Made by a program: the position numbers and the translations under genes
Part shown: piece by piece, positions 44,121 to 54,671 of the stretch
Layout of the letters: each line of letters opens with the position of its first letter
Numbering within the stretch: the stretch's first letter is position 1
NCBI RefSeq assembly: GCF_009848685.1
Contig: NZ_WXTX01000015.1
Location: 1-64,000, forward strand
Reading direction: 5' to 3'
Source of the DNA: Andreprevotia sp. IGB-42
GTDB lineage: Bacteria; Pseudomonadota; Gammaproteobacteria; Burkholderiales; Chitinibacteraceae
DNA: 64,000 nucleotides
The notes under the pieces: generated by a model
Seen by the model: only the letters and a program-made list of their open reading frames with translations
Databases searched by the model: none
Told to the model about the DNA's origin: nothing

Positions 44121-46039
44121 AGCGTGCTCAGTTCCTCGGCGACGGAGGCGATATCGTCAATCGCGCTCGACAACTCTTCTGCAGACTGCATCTGCTGGCG
44201 TGCGGCGGCAGCGGCAGCGGCAGCGGCTTGGCGCGCCTGCACCGCGGTGGTGGCAATCTGGTCGATGTTCATCCGGTGTGCGCCCAGGCTTTCGGCAATC
44301 TCGTGCGCGGCCTGCTGCAACTGCTGGCCCTGACTATCCAGGTCGGCCAGGCCACCATGCATGCCATCCAGATCGTTGCGCAGCGCAACCGTCTTGCCGG
44401 CCTCGGCCTGCGTGATCACGCCCACGTCTTCCAGCGTGCGGCGTACATCGGCCAGGTTATCCTGCGTATCGCGGATGATGTCCTTGACCTCTTCGGCGTT
44501 CTTTTGCGCTTCGGTGGCCAACGCCCGGATATCATTGGAAACCAGCAGAAAGCCCTGCCCGGCTTCCGGCGTACGCGCCGCCTCGATGGCACCGCTGACC
44601 GACAGCATGGTGGTCTGCATCGCCAGCAACGTCAGCTTGTCGACCAGTTTTTCAATCTGCCGGCCAACCCGCCCCAGTTGCACCACGTTGCCATGCCCGG
44701 TTTCATTGCCTTGATGAATGGTTTCAATGCCATTGATCAGATGCGTGACCACTTCACGGTTGGCCTGTAGCTGGCTGCTCATCTGCTGGTAGCGCTGCTG
44801 GATGGCCACCGATGCATCCGATGTCGCCTGCGCGCCCTTGCCGATCTGCTCGGCCACGCGCACCAGTTCTGCGGCGGCCCCTGCCTGCTCGCTGGTGCCG
44901 GTGTTGATCTGGCCCATCGCGGTCATGATCTGCGTGGCTGAAAAACTCAGCTCCTGCACCGCGGCCGCCAGTTGCTGGGATGATTGCGCCATTTCATCGG
45001 CGCGGATGCCCGATTCAGTGCCGGAGACGAGTTGCTCGGCCAGTGCCGCCAGGTTCTGCGCGGCCTGCTCGGCCTGTTGCAGCGACACCGATTGTTCTGC
45101 CACCGTGCGGGTGGCTTCTTCGGTAGCGGCGGCCTGCTCTTCCGCAGCGGCGGCAATCAGCTGCGCGCTGCGCGATGCCTGGTAGGTGGACGTGCTGGCA
45201 TCCTGCGTGGCCAGGTTCACCTGCCGAACAACGCGCACGATCTCCTGCATGTCATTGATCATCTGCTGCAGTTGCCCGTTCAGGCCTTCTCCGGACGCCA
45301 CCAGTGTTTCGATCTGTTGCAGCGATACCTTGATTTGCCCGGCCACATCACGCACCGCATTCTGGATCTGCTCGACCAGCAGGCGGATCTGCGCCGCATT
45401 GCGCTCGGCCGCACCGGCCAGATCACGCACTTCGCTGGCGATCACGGTAAAGCCCTTGCCGTGCTGGCCCGCCTTGGCCGCCTCGATGGCTGCGTTGAGT
45501 GCCAGCAAGTTGGTCTGGTCGGCAATGTAGCTGACGCCATCCAGAATGCCGGAAATGCGCGTGGCAGCGCCTTCCAGCTCGGTCACTTGCTGTACCGACA
45601 GCCGCTGCTTTTCCGCTACACGGGTCACTGCCGCGATCAGCGCATTGATGGCCGTCGATGCCGATTCGATCTTCTGCTGCAGTTGGCCGGCACGGCGCTG
45701 TGCCGCCTCGGTACTTTGCGATTGCGAGGCAATGGCGCCAGCAATGCGCTCCATCACCGCCGCGGAAGACTGCGATGCACGCGACGATTCCTCGGCCCCC
45801 ACGGCGATTTCCTGGCTGGCACGCTTGAGTTCTTCCACCGCGCTGGCTGCCTCGACCACGCCGGACAACAGCTCGCTGGTGGCATTGGACAGGCGCTCGG
45901 CGATTTTCTGCTGGCGGCCGATCTTGCGGGCGCGCTCGCGCAGCCGTTCGGCGTCACGCTCCACGCGTTTGGGTTGCGCCGCCTCCTGCTGCTGCGATGC
46001 CGTTGCATTCGGAGTACCGGAAGTATTGATCAGCGCCAT
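44117..46039 (-). CDS. Soluble methyl-accepting protein with two signalling hairpin tips
   Basis: A 640-residue all-helical protein with no membrane segment and no recognisable ligand-binding domain. The first tip (about 171-206) is canonical: Y-I-A-D-Q-T-N-L-L-A-L-N-A-A-I-E-A-A. A second, at about 469-512, is divergent: L-L-A-M-Q-T-T-M-L-S-V-S-G-A-I-E-A-A, then G-Q-G-F-L-L-V-S-N-D-I-R-A-L-A. The N-terminus is a short charged coil. It is the first gene of the operon. A cytoplasmic array centred on this receptor is inferred. Confidence 0.85.
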   Translation of the reverse strand: MALINTSGTPNATASQQQEAAQPKRVERDAERLRERARKIGRQQKIAERLSNATSELLSGVVEAASAVEELKRASQEIAVGAEESSRASQSSAAVMERIAGAIASQSQSTEAAQRRAGQLQQKIESASTAINALIAAVTRVAEKQRLSVQQVTELEGAATRISGILDGVSYIADQTNLLALNAAIEAAKAGQHGKGFTVIASEVRDLAGAAERNAAQIRLLVEQIQNAVRDVAGQIKVSLQQIETLVASGEGLNGQLQQMINDMQEIVRVVRQVNLATQDASTSTYQASRSAQLIAAAAEEQAAATEEATRTVAEQSVSLQQAEQAAQNLAALAEQLVSGTESGIRADEMAQSSQQLAAAVQELSFSATQIMTAMGQINTGTSEQAGAAAELVRVAEQIGKGAQATSDASVAIQQRYQQMSSQLQANREVVTHLINGIETIHQGNETGHGNVVQLGRVGRQIEKLVDKLTLLAMQTTMLSVSGAIEAARTPEAGQGFLLVSNDIRALATEAQKNAEEVKDIIRDTQDNLADVRRTLEDVGVITQAEAGKTVALRNDLDGMHGGLADLDSQGQQLQQAAHEIAESLGAHRMNIDQIATTAVQARQAAAAAAAAARQQMQSAEELSSAIDDIASVAEELSTL

Positions 46040-46232
46040 GGGAAAGACCTTGGATTGGAGTGCGTGCGTTTACCGTCGCGCTGCATGACAGCGGCGTCAG
46101 TTCTGCATGATAGTGAAACGACTGTAGGAAGGATGTAGGGAAACGTCTGACTCCTCGCACTACTCAGGTGCAATGCAAGGGGCGGCAAGCAGCGCTGGCT
46201 GTGCCAGCCGCGTTAGCGCCGCCCAAACAAAA

Positions 46233-46263
46233 ACCGGGTTTGCGCTTGCGCAAAACCCGGTTG
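46233..46263 (-). terminator. Rho-independent terminator of ssb
   Basis: A stem of AACCGGGTT with AACCCGGTT, extended by a GCGC/GCGC inner part, lies 47 bases after the ssb stop. On the minus strand it is followed by TTTGTTTG. The rest of 46040-46309 should hold the promoter of the MCP operon, but I see no convincing -35/-10 pair. Confidence 0.75.
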
Positions 46264-46309
46264 CTTGCCTGCGGCAATGCCGAGGGGTGCCTGAGGAGAG
46301 TCAGGCGAA

Positions 46310-46810
46310 TCAGAACGGAATATCGTCCTCGAAATCGTCAAAGCTGCGTGCCGGCGCTGCCGGCTTGGGTGCTGCGGCCGCCTGTTGCTGGCGCGGTGCC
46401 GGTGACGGTGCGGCGCTGTATTCCTGGTTGAATTCGTCGCCACCACCCATCGGTGCGCTGCTGCCCGCGCCACCCCGGCCGCCCAGCATCTGCATCTGGT
46501 CGGCAACGATTTCAGTGGTGTAGCGGTCTGCGCCGGTCTGCTTGTCTTGCCACTTGCGCGTTTGCAGGCGGCCTTCCACGTATACGGCGCTGCCCTTCTT
46601 CAGGTATTCACCGGCGATTTCCGCCAGTTTGCCGTACATGGTGATGTTGTGCCATTCGGTCTTTTCCTGCTTCTGACCGGTTTGCTTGTCTTTCCAGCTG
46701 TCGGTCGTGGCAATGCTGAAATTGCACACCGCGCCGCCCGAAGGCAGGAAGCGGGTTTCCGGGTCGCGCCCGAGGTTGCCAATCAGCAGCACCTTGTTCA
46801 AAGAAGCCAT
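46310..46810 (-). CDS. ssb: Single-stranded DNA-binding protein
   Basis: Coats single-stranded DNA in replication and repair. The 166-residue protein has the OB fold ([17 protein letters not shown]), a flexible Gly/Ala/Gln/Pro linker and the acidic partner-binding tail D-D-F-E-D-D-I-P-F. Its ATG overlaps the stop of the transporter gene by one base, so it shares a message with it. It lies next to uvrA, as in many proteobacteria. Confidence 0.96.
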   Translation of the reverse strand: MASLNKVLLIGNLGRDPETRFLPSGGAVCNFSIATTDSWKDKQTGQKQEKTEWHNITMYGKLAEIAGEYLKKGSAVYVEGRLQTRKWQDKQTGADRYTTEIVADQMQMLGGRGGAGSSAPMGGGDEFNQEYSAAPSPAPRQQQAAAAPKPAAPARSFDDFEDDIPF

Positions 46811-48174
46811 CAGTGAGTCTCCGCAATCAATTGTTGCGCGGCGGCTTCGTCCCAGCCAGCTTGCAGGACTTTCAGCAGCGCCACGCGTTCGTCTATCAGC
46901 ACGACGGCCTCTTTCACGCCGTCTATGGCTGCCAGTTTAACAGAGAGCGCCGCCGCATCGCCGGCCCACTGGTCACCAATATGGAACATGCGGGTCTTGA
47001 CCGGCAGTGGCGGCTGCATGCCCCATGCCACGGCCAGCCAGATGCCGATCAGCACCGCGCACAGCGCGAATACCGGCGCCGGGCTCTGGAAATGCTGGTA
47101 CAGCCAGCCCGCCGCTACCGAGCCCGCCCCCATGCCCACCGCCTGGCAGGTACCGTACACGCCCATCGCGGTGCCCTTGGCTTCGGCCGGGGCGATCTTG
47201 GAAATCAGGCTAGGCTGGGTAGCTTCCAGCACGTTGAATGCGGTGAAGTAGACCGCCAGCCACACGACGATGCTGGCAAGACTGGGTAGCCACAACGTCA
47301 TGCCCAGTTGCGCCACCAGCATCAGGCCGATGGCAGCCAGGAACACCTGCTTGAGCAGGTGGCGCTTCTCGCCCACGATCACTGCCGGCACCATCAGCAC
47401 GAAGCCGAACAGCACCACCGGCAGGTATACCCACCAGTGATGCGCCACTTCCAGCCCGCCGATCTGCCGCAGCAGCAAGGGCATCACCGTGAACATGGCC
47501 ATCTGCGCCGCGTGCAATGCAAATACGCCGTAGTTGAGCCGCTGCAGCTGCTTGTGCCGCAGCACCATGGGCAGCCGTCGTGTATCGGTCTCTGCATCGG
47601 AATGGAAACGCGATACCACCGGGTCGGGAATCACCCGCCACACGCCGATCACCGCCGCCACCGCCAGCAAGCCCGTCAGCAGGAAAATGCCCGGCAGGCC
47701 GATCCACTCCGCCAGCTTGGGCGCGATCACCAGCGATACCGCAAAGGTGACGGCAATGCTGCCGCCGATCATTGCCATGGCCTTGGTGCGGTTTTCTTCC
47801 CGCGTCAGATCGGCCAGCAAAGCGGTAATGGCAGCGGAGATCGCGCCGGCGCCCTGCACCGCCCGGCCGACGATCAGCCAGCCGATGCTGTCTGCCGCCG
47901 CGCAGATCAGGCTGCCCAGCGCAAACAGTACCAGGCCGAAATAGATCACCCTCTTGCGGCCGATGTGATCGGACCACATGCCGAAAGGCAGTTGCAGCAG
48001 CGCCTGCACCAGGCTGAAAGCGCCAAACGCCCAACCCACCAGCGCGTGATTATCACCGCCCGGCAGATGAGCTGCGTAGACGGCAAATACCGGCAAAATC
48101 AGGAACATGCCCAGCATGCGCAAGGCGTAGAGCCCGGCAAGGCCGAGCGAAGCGCGCAGTTCGATAGGATTCAT
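46810..48174 (-). CDS. MFS transporter of YajR type with C-terminal ferredoxin-like domain
   Basis: A 454-residue protein with 12 predicted membrane helices and the MFS motif A ([12 protein letters not shown]). Residues about 390-454 form a soluble domain ([18 protein letters not shown]) as in the YAM domain of E. coli YajR. The substrate is unknown. It is divergent from uvrA and runs into ssb. Confidence 0.85.
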   Translation of the reverse strand: MNPIELRASLGLAGLYALRMLGMFLILPVFAVYAAHLPGGDNHALVGWAFGAFSLVQALLQLPFGMWSDHIGRKRVIYFGLVLFALGSLICAAADSIGWLIVGRAVQGAGAISAAITALLADLTREENRTKAMAMIGGSIAVTFAVSLVIAPKLAEWIGLPGIFLLTGLLAVAAVIGVWRVIPDPVVSRFHSDAETDTRRLPMVLRHKQLQRLNYGVFALHAAQMAMFTVMPLLLRQIGGLEVAHHWWVYLPVVLFGFVLMVPAVIVGEKRHLLKQVFLAAIGLMLVAQLGMTLWLPSLASIVVWLAVYFTAFNVLEATQPSLISKIAPAEAKGTAMGVYGTCQAVGMGAGSVAAGWLYQHFQSPAPVFALCAVLIGIWLAVAWGMQPPLPVKTRMFHIGDQWAGDAAALSVKLAAIDGVKEAVVLIDERVALLKVLQAGWDEAAAQQLIAETH

Positions 48175-48207
48175 AGACTCGGGCCCGGAAATCAGTCACT
48201 TATCCGA

Positions 48208-48237
48208 CTGACTTGGTACAAGAAAGTCCGATATATT
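48208..48237 (+). promoter_or_regulatory. Possible uvrA promoter
   Basis: CTGACT (48208-48213), an 18-base gap and TATATT (48232-48237) lie 35 bases before uvrA in the 98-base divergent region. The match is modest. I see no LexA-type CTGT-N8-ACAG operator there. Confidence 0.3.
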
Positions 48238-48272
48238 AGCGGATTGCCCCTAGCAACGCAGAACCGCCAACA

Positions 48273-51140
48273 ATGGCCGACACACCGACTTACAAACTTG
48301 CCAACAACACCGACGTGCCGATGATCCGGATACGCGGTGCACGCACGCATAATCTGAAGAACATCAACCTCGATATTCCGCGCGGCAAACTGGTGGTGAT
48401 CACCGGCCTGTCCGGCTCGGGCAAGTCGTCGCTGGCGTTCGATACGCTGTACGCCGAAGGCCAGCGGCGCTATGTCGAATCGCTGTCCGCGTATGCGCGG
48501 CAGTTTTTGCAACTGATGGAAAAGCCCGATGTCGACCTGATCGAGGGCCTGAGCCCGGCGATCTCCATCGAGCAGAAAGCCACCAGCCACAACCCGCGCT
48601 CCACCGTGGGCACCGTCACGGAAATCCACGATTACCTGCGCCTGCTGTTTGCACGCGTGGGCACGCCGTATTGCCCCGAGCACCAGTTGCCGCTGCAATC
48701 GCAAACCGTCAGCCAGATGGTCGACCATGTACTGGCCTTGCCGGAAGAAACGCGGCTGATGGTGCTGGCGCCGGTGATCATCGGCAAGAAGGGCGAAAAC
48801 CTCGACCTGTTCGACGAGCTGCGTGCACAGGGCTTCGTGCGGGTGCGCGTGGATGGCGAAGTGTTCGAGATGGACGCGATCCCCAAGCTCGACAAGAACA
48901 AGAAGCACACCATCGAGGTGGTGATCGACCGCCTGAAGGTGCGCGAAGACCTGAAGCAGCGGCTGGCCGAATCGTTCGAAACCGCGCTGCGCCACGCAGA
49001 TGGCCGCGCCATCGCGGTGGAAATGGATAGCGGCAAGGAATACTGGTTCTCGGCCAAGTTTGCCTGTCCGGTATGCAACTACAGCCTGCCGGAGCTGGAA
49101 CCGCGGCTGTTTTCGTTCAACAACCCGATGGGCGCCTGCCAGAAGTGCGATGGCCTGGGCCAGATCACCTTCTTCGATCCCAAGCGCGTGGTTGCCCACC
49201 CCGATCTGGGCCTGGCTGCCGGCGCGATCAAGGGCTGGGACAAGCGCAACCAGTTCTACTTCCAGATGCTGGTGAGCCTGGCCAATCATTACGGCTTCGA
49301 TGTCGGCACCCCGTGGGATGACCTGGGCAGCGACATCCAGCAAGTGGTGCTGCACGGCTCGGGCCATGAGCAGATCGCCTTCACCTACATGAACGAGCGC
49401 GGCAGCAAGTTCGAGCGCGTACATGCATTCGAGGGCATCATTCCCAATCTGGAACGCCGCTACCTGGAAACCGATTCGGTCACCGTGCGCGAAGAGCTGG
49501 CCAAGTACCAGAACAACCAGCCCTGCCCCAGCTGCGGTGGCTCGCGCCTGCGGCTGGAAGCGCGCAATGTGCGCGTGGGCACCGAGAACCTGCACACCAT
49601 TTCGCAGATGGCGCTGCGCGACACCGCCAACTACTTCAAGGCGCTGACGCTGGAAGGCGCCAAGGCACAGATTGCCGAGAAGATCGTCAAGGAAATCGGT
49701 GAGCGGCTGGGCTTCCTCGTCAACGTGGGCCTCGATTACCTGAGCCTGGAACGCAGCGCCGATACACTGTCCGGTGGCGAAGCACAGCGCATCCGCCTGG
49801 CCTCGCAGATCGGCTCCGGCCTGACCGGTGTGATGTACGTGCTGGATGAGCCCAGCATCGGCCTGCACCAGCGCGATAACGACCGCTTGCTGGGCACGTT
49901 GCGCCGGCTGCGTGATCTCGACAACAGCGTGATCGTGGTCGAGCACGACGAAGACGCCATCCGCGCAGCGGATTACCTGATCGACATCGGCCCCGGTGCC
50001 GGCGTGCATGGCGGCGAAGTGATCGCCGCCGGCCTGCCTGCGGACGTGATGGCGCATCCGGATTCGATCACCGGCCAGTATCTGACCGGCAAGCGCAAGA
50101 TCGGCCGCCCCAGCGCACCCATCATTCCGGACCCGGACAAGTGGCTGATCCTGAAGGGCGCGCACGGAAACAACCTCAAATTCGTCGACCTGGCGCTGCC
50201 GGTGGGCCTGCTGGTGTGCGTGACCGGGGTATCGGGCTCGGGCAAATCCACGCTGATCAACGATACGCTGTACGCACTGGCGGCGCGCGACCTCAACGGC
50301 GCATCCAGCGAACCGGCACCGTTCCACGAAGTCCACGGCATGGATCACTTCGACAAGGTCATCAATGTCGACCAGAGCCCGATCGGCCGTACACCGCGTT
50401 CCAACCCGGCCACCTATACGGGGCTGTTCACGCCGATCCGCGAGCTTTTCGCCGGCGTGCCCACCAGCCGCGAACGCGGCTACGGGCCGGGCCGCTTCTC
50501 GTTCAACGTCAAGGGCGGCCGCTGCGAAGCGTGCCAGGGCGATGGCGTGATCAAGGTGGAGATGCACTTCCTGCCCGACGTCTACGTACCGTGCGATGTC
50601 TGCCATGGCCAGCGCTACAACCGCGAAACGCTGGAAGTGCAGTACAAGGGCAAGAACATCACCGAAGTGCTGGAAATGACCGTGGAAACCGCACAGGAGT
50701 TCTTCAGCGCGGTGCCGACGGTAGCACGCAAGCTCAAGACCATGATGGAAGTGGGCCTGGGCTACATCCGCCTGGGGCAAAGCGCCACCACGCTGTCCGG
50801 CGGTGAAGCGCAGCGCGTGAAGCTGGCGCTGGAGCTTTCCAAGCGCGATACCGGCCGCACGCTGTACATCCTGGATGAACCAACCACCGGCCTGCACTTC
50901 CACGATATCGACCTGCTGCTGACGGTATTGCATCGCCTGCGCGAGCACGGCAATACCGTGGTGGTGATCGAGCACAACCTGGACGTGATCAAGACCGCAG
51001 ACTGGATCATCGATCTGGGGCCGGAAGGCGGCGCCGGCGGCGGCCAGATCATTGCTACCGGCACGCCGGAAATCGTGGCAAGAAATCCGGCCAGCCATAC
51101 CGGCCACTATCTGGCACGCATGCTGGACGCGGCGCCCTGA
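48273..51140 (+). CDS. uvrA: UvrABC system protein A
   Basis: Damage-recognition ATPase of nucleotide excision repair. The 955-residue protein has two ABC cassettes: G-L-S-G-S-G-K-S-S near residue 45 with [11 protein letters not shown], and G-V-S-G-S-G-K-S-T near 652 with [11 protein letters not shown]. Zinc sites are C-P-V-C...C-Q-K-C and C-E-A-C...C-D-V-C. ATG 48273 is used; ATG 48321 (M-I-R-I-R-G-A) is nearer the E. coli start. Confidence 0.97.
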   Translation: MADTPTYKLANNTDVPMIRIRGARTHNLKNINLDIPRGKLVVITGLSGSGKSSLAFDTLYAEGQRRYVESLSAYARQFLQLMEKPDVDLIEGLSPAISIEQKATSHNPRSTVGTVTEIHDYLRLLFARVGTPYCPEHQLPLQSQTVSQMVDHVLALPEETRLMVLAPVIIGKKGENLDLFDELRAQGFVRVRVDGEVFEMDAIPKLDKNKKHTIEVVIDRLKVREDLKQRLAESFETALRHADGRAIAVEMDSGKEYWFSAKFACPVCNYSLPELEPRLFSFNNPMGACQKCDGLGQITFFDPKRVVAHPDLGLAAGAIKGWDKRNQFYFQMLVSLANHYGFDVGTPWDDLGSDIQQVVLHGSGHEQIAFTYMNERGSKFERVHAFEGIIPNLERRYLETDSVTVREELAKYQNNQPCPSCGGSRLRLEARNVRVGTENLHTISQMALRDTANYFKALTLEGAKAQIAEKIVKEIGERLGFLVNVGLDYLSLERSADTLSGGEAQRIRLASQIGSGLTGVMYVLDEPSIGLHQRDNDRLLGTLRRLRDLDNSVIVVEHDEDAIRAADYLIDIGPGAGVHGGEVIAAGLPADVMAHPDSITGQYLTGKRKIGRPSAPIIPDPDKWLILKGAHGNNLKFVDLALPVGLLVCVTGVSGSGKSTLINDTLYALAARDLNGASSEPAPFHEVHGMDHFDKVINVDQSPIGRTPRSNPATYTGLFTPIRELFAGVPTSRERGYGPGRFSFNVKGGRCEACQGDGVIKVEMHFLPDVYVPCDVCHGQRYNRETLEVQYKGKNITEVLEMTVETAQEFFSAVPTVARKLKTMMEVGLGYIRLGQSATTLSGGEAQRVKLALELSKRDTGRTLYILDEPTTGLHFHDIDLLLTVLHRLREHGNTVVVIEHNLDVIKTADWIIDLGPEGGAGGGQIIATGTPEIVARNPASHTGHYLARMLDAAP

Positions 51141-51162
51141 CGGCATTGCCGGTGCTGCAATG

Positions 51163-51193
51163 AAAAGGGGCCGCATATGCAGCCCCTTTTTTT
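51163..51193 (+). terminator. Rho-independent terminator of uvrA
   Basis: AAAAGGGGC pairs with GCCCCTTTT around a 10-base loop, followed by TTT; 22 bases after the uvrA stop. The A run on the left also gives a T run on the minus strand, but no minus-strand gene ends here before fimV (ends 51245), so it may serve both. Confidence 0.85.
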
Positions 51194-51244
51194 CATGCAC
51201 GGTATTTTGTCAGGACAGGCGGGTATGACGGCGGCCCGCGACGG

Positions 51245-53431
51245 CTACAGCCCGCGGGACGGCGCCAGCTTGTCCAGCCATTTCATCGCGGTCATGCGTT
51301 GATCCAGCGTGCCGTGGTACAGCGTTTCTTCCAGCAGGTGGAAGGCAGTATCCAGATCGTTATCTGACAGATGCTGGGCAATCTGCTGCAGCAGCGGATC
51401 ATCCGATACAAACTGCTTCGGGTCGATATCGGCCACTTCGGATACGACCATGCCGGTTGCCGGAGTAAACACCAGCGCATCCGACTCATCCACATCAAAA
51501 CTCAGCCGCGGCAAGATGGATTCATGCCCGGTGCTGATGTCTTGATGATGCACCGGCGCTGCGGCCGGAGCCGGAATCGGAATCGGAATCGGAATCGGCG
51601 CAGGCTCACGCACCTCCTCAACCCTCACCGGGGCAACAGGCGCCTGCTGCGGCAGCGTACCGCCAACGTTGCTGGGCGGTGCCAGCCCGGCTTGTTCGTG
51701 CATCATCGATGCGAAATCGAGTGCATCACGCTCCGGCGACGAAGTCATCACCGGCGGCGCATTGGAAAGCTCCAGCAATTCGTCAGGCTGGTCATCCAGC
51801 GAACGGTAGAGCGGATTATCCGGATCCAGCTGGCGGCCCAATGCCTGCACCTGCTGCCAGAGTGCGTCACTGGCAAACTGCAGGCGGAATGCTACCGCGC
51901 GTTCCTGGAACGCCTGTTTCATGCCCTGCTGGCAATGCACATCGAACAGCTTCATCCACAATGCAAGTGCAGTCGGGTGCTGGCCCAGCTCGTGATCAAG
52001 CAGATTGATCGCCTGCTGGATCAGCCCATGATCAATCAGCAGTTGCGCCTCTTCCGATACATTGTTCGGCTGCACCACATCGACTTCATCATTGTGGAAG
52101 TCTGTCGCCGCCTGGGCGATGTTCTGCACCAGTTCACGCATGCCCAGTGATGTGTTGGGTACAAAGCCCGGTTGCGGGATCGCGCTGCGCACAACCGGCT
52201 GGGCACCCAGATTGGTCGCAAACGAGAAAGACTCGGCTTCTTCATATTCACGACGCAACCGCCAGCGGCGGTATAGCCAGGCAGCAGCGCCACCGATGAG
52301 CACGAAGGGAGCGAGTGCCCACCACCAAGCAGGGCCGTCAGCAGGCTGCGCGGGCTTGCCTGCTTGCGGCTGTGAAACGCCGCCCTCTGCGTCGGGGGTT
52401 CTGGACTTCACTGCCGAAAGTTGTTTTTCCAGCTCGGAGATCTGGTATTTCAGCTGCAACAACTGTGCGGTCTGATCATCCGACGACAGCGCCAGCAGGT
52501 GCTCACGTACCCGCAGGCTCTCCTCCGGGCTCATGTCCGATTTGCGGCTGGTATCGAGCGTGGGCGCGGACAGGCGCAGCTGGAAGCCGCCATCACCTGC
52601 AGCAATGCGATTCTCGTCGCGCGCTGCCTGCCGGGGTTGCTGCGCAGCATCGATCGGCGACGCCTCAATACGCAGCGGCGGCAATGGTGCAGGTTGCGCC
52701 GGCATGTGTTGCGGCTCTACCGGCGCTGCCGCCACTTCGTCTCGCCGTTCCGGCAACACACTCATGCGATCAGGCAAGCGGATCTGTATATCTGCCTGCA
52801 ACCTGGCCTGCAGGCTTTGCGGCAAATCGGGATTCAGCAGATACAGTGCATCGACAAAACGGGCGCGGCTGCCCTTGTCGCGCGGGAAATAGGCTTTGGA
52901 AATCTGGTCGACCCTGTCACCTTCACGGCTCAGCCAGATCCCGCCCAGCGGTGGCATGCTGCGCCGCGCAGCCGGTTCGCTACGCAAAGCAGCGCGTGCC
53001 TCGGCTTGTGGTGGTGCCGTGTATTCACGCGGATCGAGCAGGATGCTGTAGTCGCGCTGGAACACACGGCGGTCTTCATCCGGGCATTTGGCCCGCACCG
53101 CAACGCTCATCAGCGGCTCGTCGACCTTGTCTTCGCCGTAGATCATCAGGCGGCCACTATGCTCGTCTTCAGGCTGGTAGACCAGCCGTGCGCGGCGCAG
53201 CACCGGCGGCGCATCATCACCCAACTGCTGCGGTGTCACCAGCCGGAAACAATTACTGGCCAGACTTTCGTCGTCCGCACCAGCCACACTGACCGACGCC
53301 TGAAAACGCTCGCCCAGCGCAGAGCGCACCTGTATCTCGCCCAGCATGGCGGCGTGTACAGGCGTAACGACACCCAGGCCTCCAGCCAGCAAAGCGGATC
53401 CGAGTGCTGCAAAAAGCGGGGAATACTTCAT
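51245..53431 (-). CDS. fimV: FimV-like inner-membrane/periplasmic protein
   Basis: FimV organises the pole and supports type IV pili. The start is ATG 53431; 728 residues. A signal peptide is followed by the FimV N-terminal domain (A-M-L-G-E-I-Q-V-R-S-A-L-G-E-R-F-Q-A) and a LysM-like part near 170-225. A coiled coil (L-L-Q-L-K-Y-Q-I-S-E-L-E-K-Q-L) and a membrane helix (W-W-A-L-A-P-F-V-L-I-G-G-A-A-A-W-L) follow. The cytoplasmic part has TPR-like pairs, and the C-terminal FimV domain ends the protein. A P-I-P-I-P-I-P-I-P-A-P run comes from a hexanucleotide repeat. Pilus motor genes pilU and pilT follow upstream. Confidence 0.85.
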   Translation of the reverse strand: MKYSPLFAALGSALLAGGLGVVTPVHAAMLGEIQVRSALGERFQASVSVAGADDESLASNCFRLVTPQQLGDDAPPVLRRARLVYQPEDEHSGRLMIYGEDKVDEPLMSVAVRAKCPDEDRRVFQRDYSILLDPREYTAPPQAEARAALRSEPAARRSMPPLGGIWLSREGDRVDQISKAYFPRDKGSRARFVDALYLLNPDLPQSLQARLQADIQIRLPDRMSVLPERRDEVAAAPVEPQHMPAQPAPLPPLRIEASPIDAAQQPRQAARDENRIAAGDGGFQLRLSAPTLDTSRKSDMSPEESLRVREHLLALSSDDQTAQLLQLKYQISELEKQLSAVKSRTPDAEGGVSQPQAGKPAQPADGPAWWWALAPFVLIGGAAAWLYRRWRLRREYEEAESFSFATNLGAQPVVRSAIPQPGFVPNTSLGMRELVQNIAQAATDFHNDEVDVVQPNNVSEEAQLLIDHGLIQQAINLLDHELGQHPTALALWMKLFDVHCQQGMKQAFQERAVAFRLQFASDALWQQVQALGRQLDPDNPLYRSLDDQPDELLELSNAPPVMTSSPERDALDFASMMHEQAGLAPPSNVGGTLPQQAPVAPVRVEEVREPAPIPIPIPIPAPAAAPVHHQDISTGHESILPRLSFDVDESDALVFTPATGMVVSEVADIDPKQFVSDDPLLQQIAQHLSDNDLDTAFHLLEETLYHGTLDQRMTAMKWLDKLAPSRGL
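51573..51596. repeat. Hexanucleotide tandem repeat inside fimV
   Basis: GGAATC is repeated four times without change, with a degenerate unit on either side. On the coding strand it makes Pro-Ile pairs in the cytoplasmic linker. Gain or loss of a unit keeps the frame, so it can vary linker length but not switch the gene off. Confidence 0.85.
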
Positions 53432-53500
53432 TCGGCTCAATTTATCCTCATCAGGCACTTCTGAAGGTGCCTTGGTCGCTAGCTCAATGATAGAGCCGCG

Positions 53501-54637
53501 CTAGACGATGTCCAGATGATCGATTCCGGACAGTACATCCTTTTGTTGAGCATCGGTACTGTTGAGTTTGATCTGCAAGCGCAAGTCATTGACCGAATCG
53601 GCGTTTCTGAGCGCATCTTCGTAGCTGATTTTCCCGGCTTCATACAGATCGAACAAGCCCTGGTCGAAGGTCTGCATGCCCAGCTCGCGCGAGCGCTTCA
53701 TGATTTCCTTGATCTCGTGTACTTCACCCTTGAAGATCAGGTCGGAAATAAGCGGGGAATTGAGCATCACCTCGACAGCTGCAACCCGCCCCTTGCCGGA
53801 ACGATGCGGCACCAGCCGCTGCGACACGAAAGCCTTCAGGTTCAGCGACAAGTCCATCAGCAACTGCGTGCGGCGCTCTTCCGGGAAGAAGTTGATGATG
53901 CGGTCCAGTGCCTGGTTGGATGAGTTGGCGTGCAGCGTGGCCATGCAAAGGTGACCGGTTTCGGCAAACGCAATCGCATAGTCCATGGTTTCGCGGTCAC
54001 GGATTTCGCCGATCAGGATCACGTCCGGTGCCTGGCGCAGCGTATTTTTCAGTGCGGCCATCCACGAATCGGTATCCACGCCCACTTCGCGCTGGGTAAC
54101 GATGGAATTGCGGTGCTGGTGCACATATTCGATCGGGTCTTCGATGGTGATGATGTGGTCATACGCGCTTTCGTTGCGGTGCCCCACCATCGCAGCCAGC
54201 GAAGTCGATTTGCCCGAGCCGGTACCGCCAACGAAAATCACCAGGCCGCGCTTGGTCATCGCGATGTCCTTGAGCACCGGCGGCACGCCCAGATCATCGA
54301 GCTTGGGAATTTCGGAATTGATGGTCCGCAGCACCATGCCCACATGCGATTGCTGCATGAAGGCATTCACACGGAAGCGCCCCAGGTTGCCCGGGCTGAT
54401 GGCGAAGTTGCACTCCTTGGTGGCTTCGAACTCTTCGGCCTGGCGGTCGTTCATGATCGAGCGCGCCAGCTCCTTGCTGTGCTGCGCGGTCAGTACCTGG
54501 TTGGAAACCGGTGTAACCCGGCCGTCAATTTTCATCGCTGGCGGAAATTCCGCGGTGATGAACAGGTCGGATGCGCCCTTGGCACGCATGTGCTTGAGCA
54601 GATCCTGCATAAATTTGGCGGCTTGTTCTTTTTCCAT
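53501..54637 (-). CDS. pilU: Type IV pilus retraction ATPase PilU
   Basis: Accessory retraction motor of twitching pili. The 378-residue protein has Walker A (G-G-T-G-S-G-K-S-T), the Asp box (T-I-E-D-P-I-E-Y-V-H), Walker B (I-L-I-G-E-I-R-D) and the His box (T-G-H-L-C-M-A-T-L-H-A-N). It has the longer N- and C-terminal ends of PilU and lies 34 bases after pilT. Confidence 0.94.
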   Translation of the reverse strand: MEKEQAAKFMQDLLKHMRAKGASDLFITAEFPPAMKIDGRVTPVSNQVLTAQHSKELARSIMNDRQAEEFEATKECNFAISPGNLGRFRVNAFMQQSHVGMVLRTINSEIPKLDDLGVPPVLKDIAMTKRGLVIFVGGTGSGKSTSLAAMVGHRNESAYDHIITIEDPIEYVHQHRNSIVTQREVGVDTDSWMAALKNTLRQAPDVILIGEIRDRETMDYAIAFAETGHLCMATLHANSSNQALDRIINFFPEERRTQLLMDLSLNLKAFVSQRLVPHRSGKGRVAAVEVMLNSPLISDLIFKGEVHEIKEIMKRSRELGMQTFDQGLFDLYEAGKISYEDALRNADSVNDLRLQIKLNSTDAQQKDVLSGIDHLDIV

Positions 54638-54671
54638 GACGGGCTCTATTCAATGACTGCTGGGCTATGGA

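Noticed and set aside
48175-48272. LexA operator in front of uvrA
   Set aside because: No CTGT-N8-ACAG or near match is present in the divergent region.
48192-51200. A 1002-codon open frame on the minus strand opposite uvrA
   Set aside because: uvrA on the plus strand has all family motifs. The antisense frame has the His/Gln/Arg-rich make-up of a mirror of a high-GC gene and no recognisable domain.
51573-51596. CRISPR-like or intergenic repeat
   Set aside because: The repeat is a short head-to-tail hexamer inside a coding frame with no spacers.
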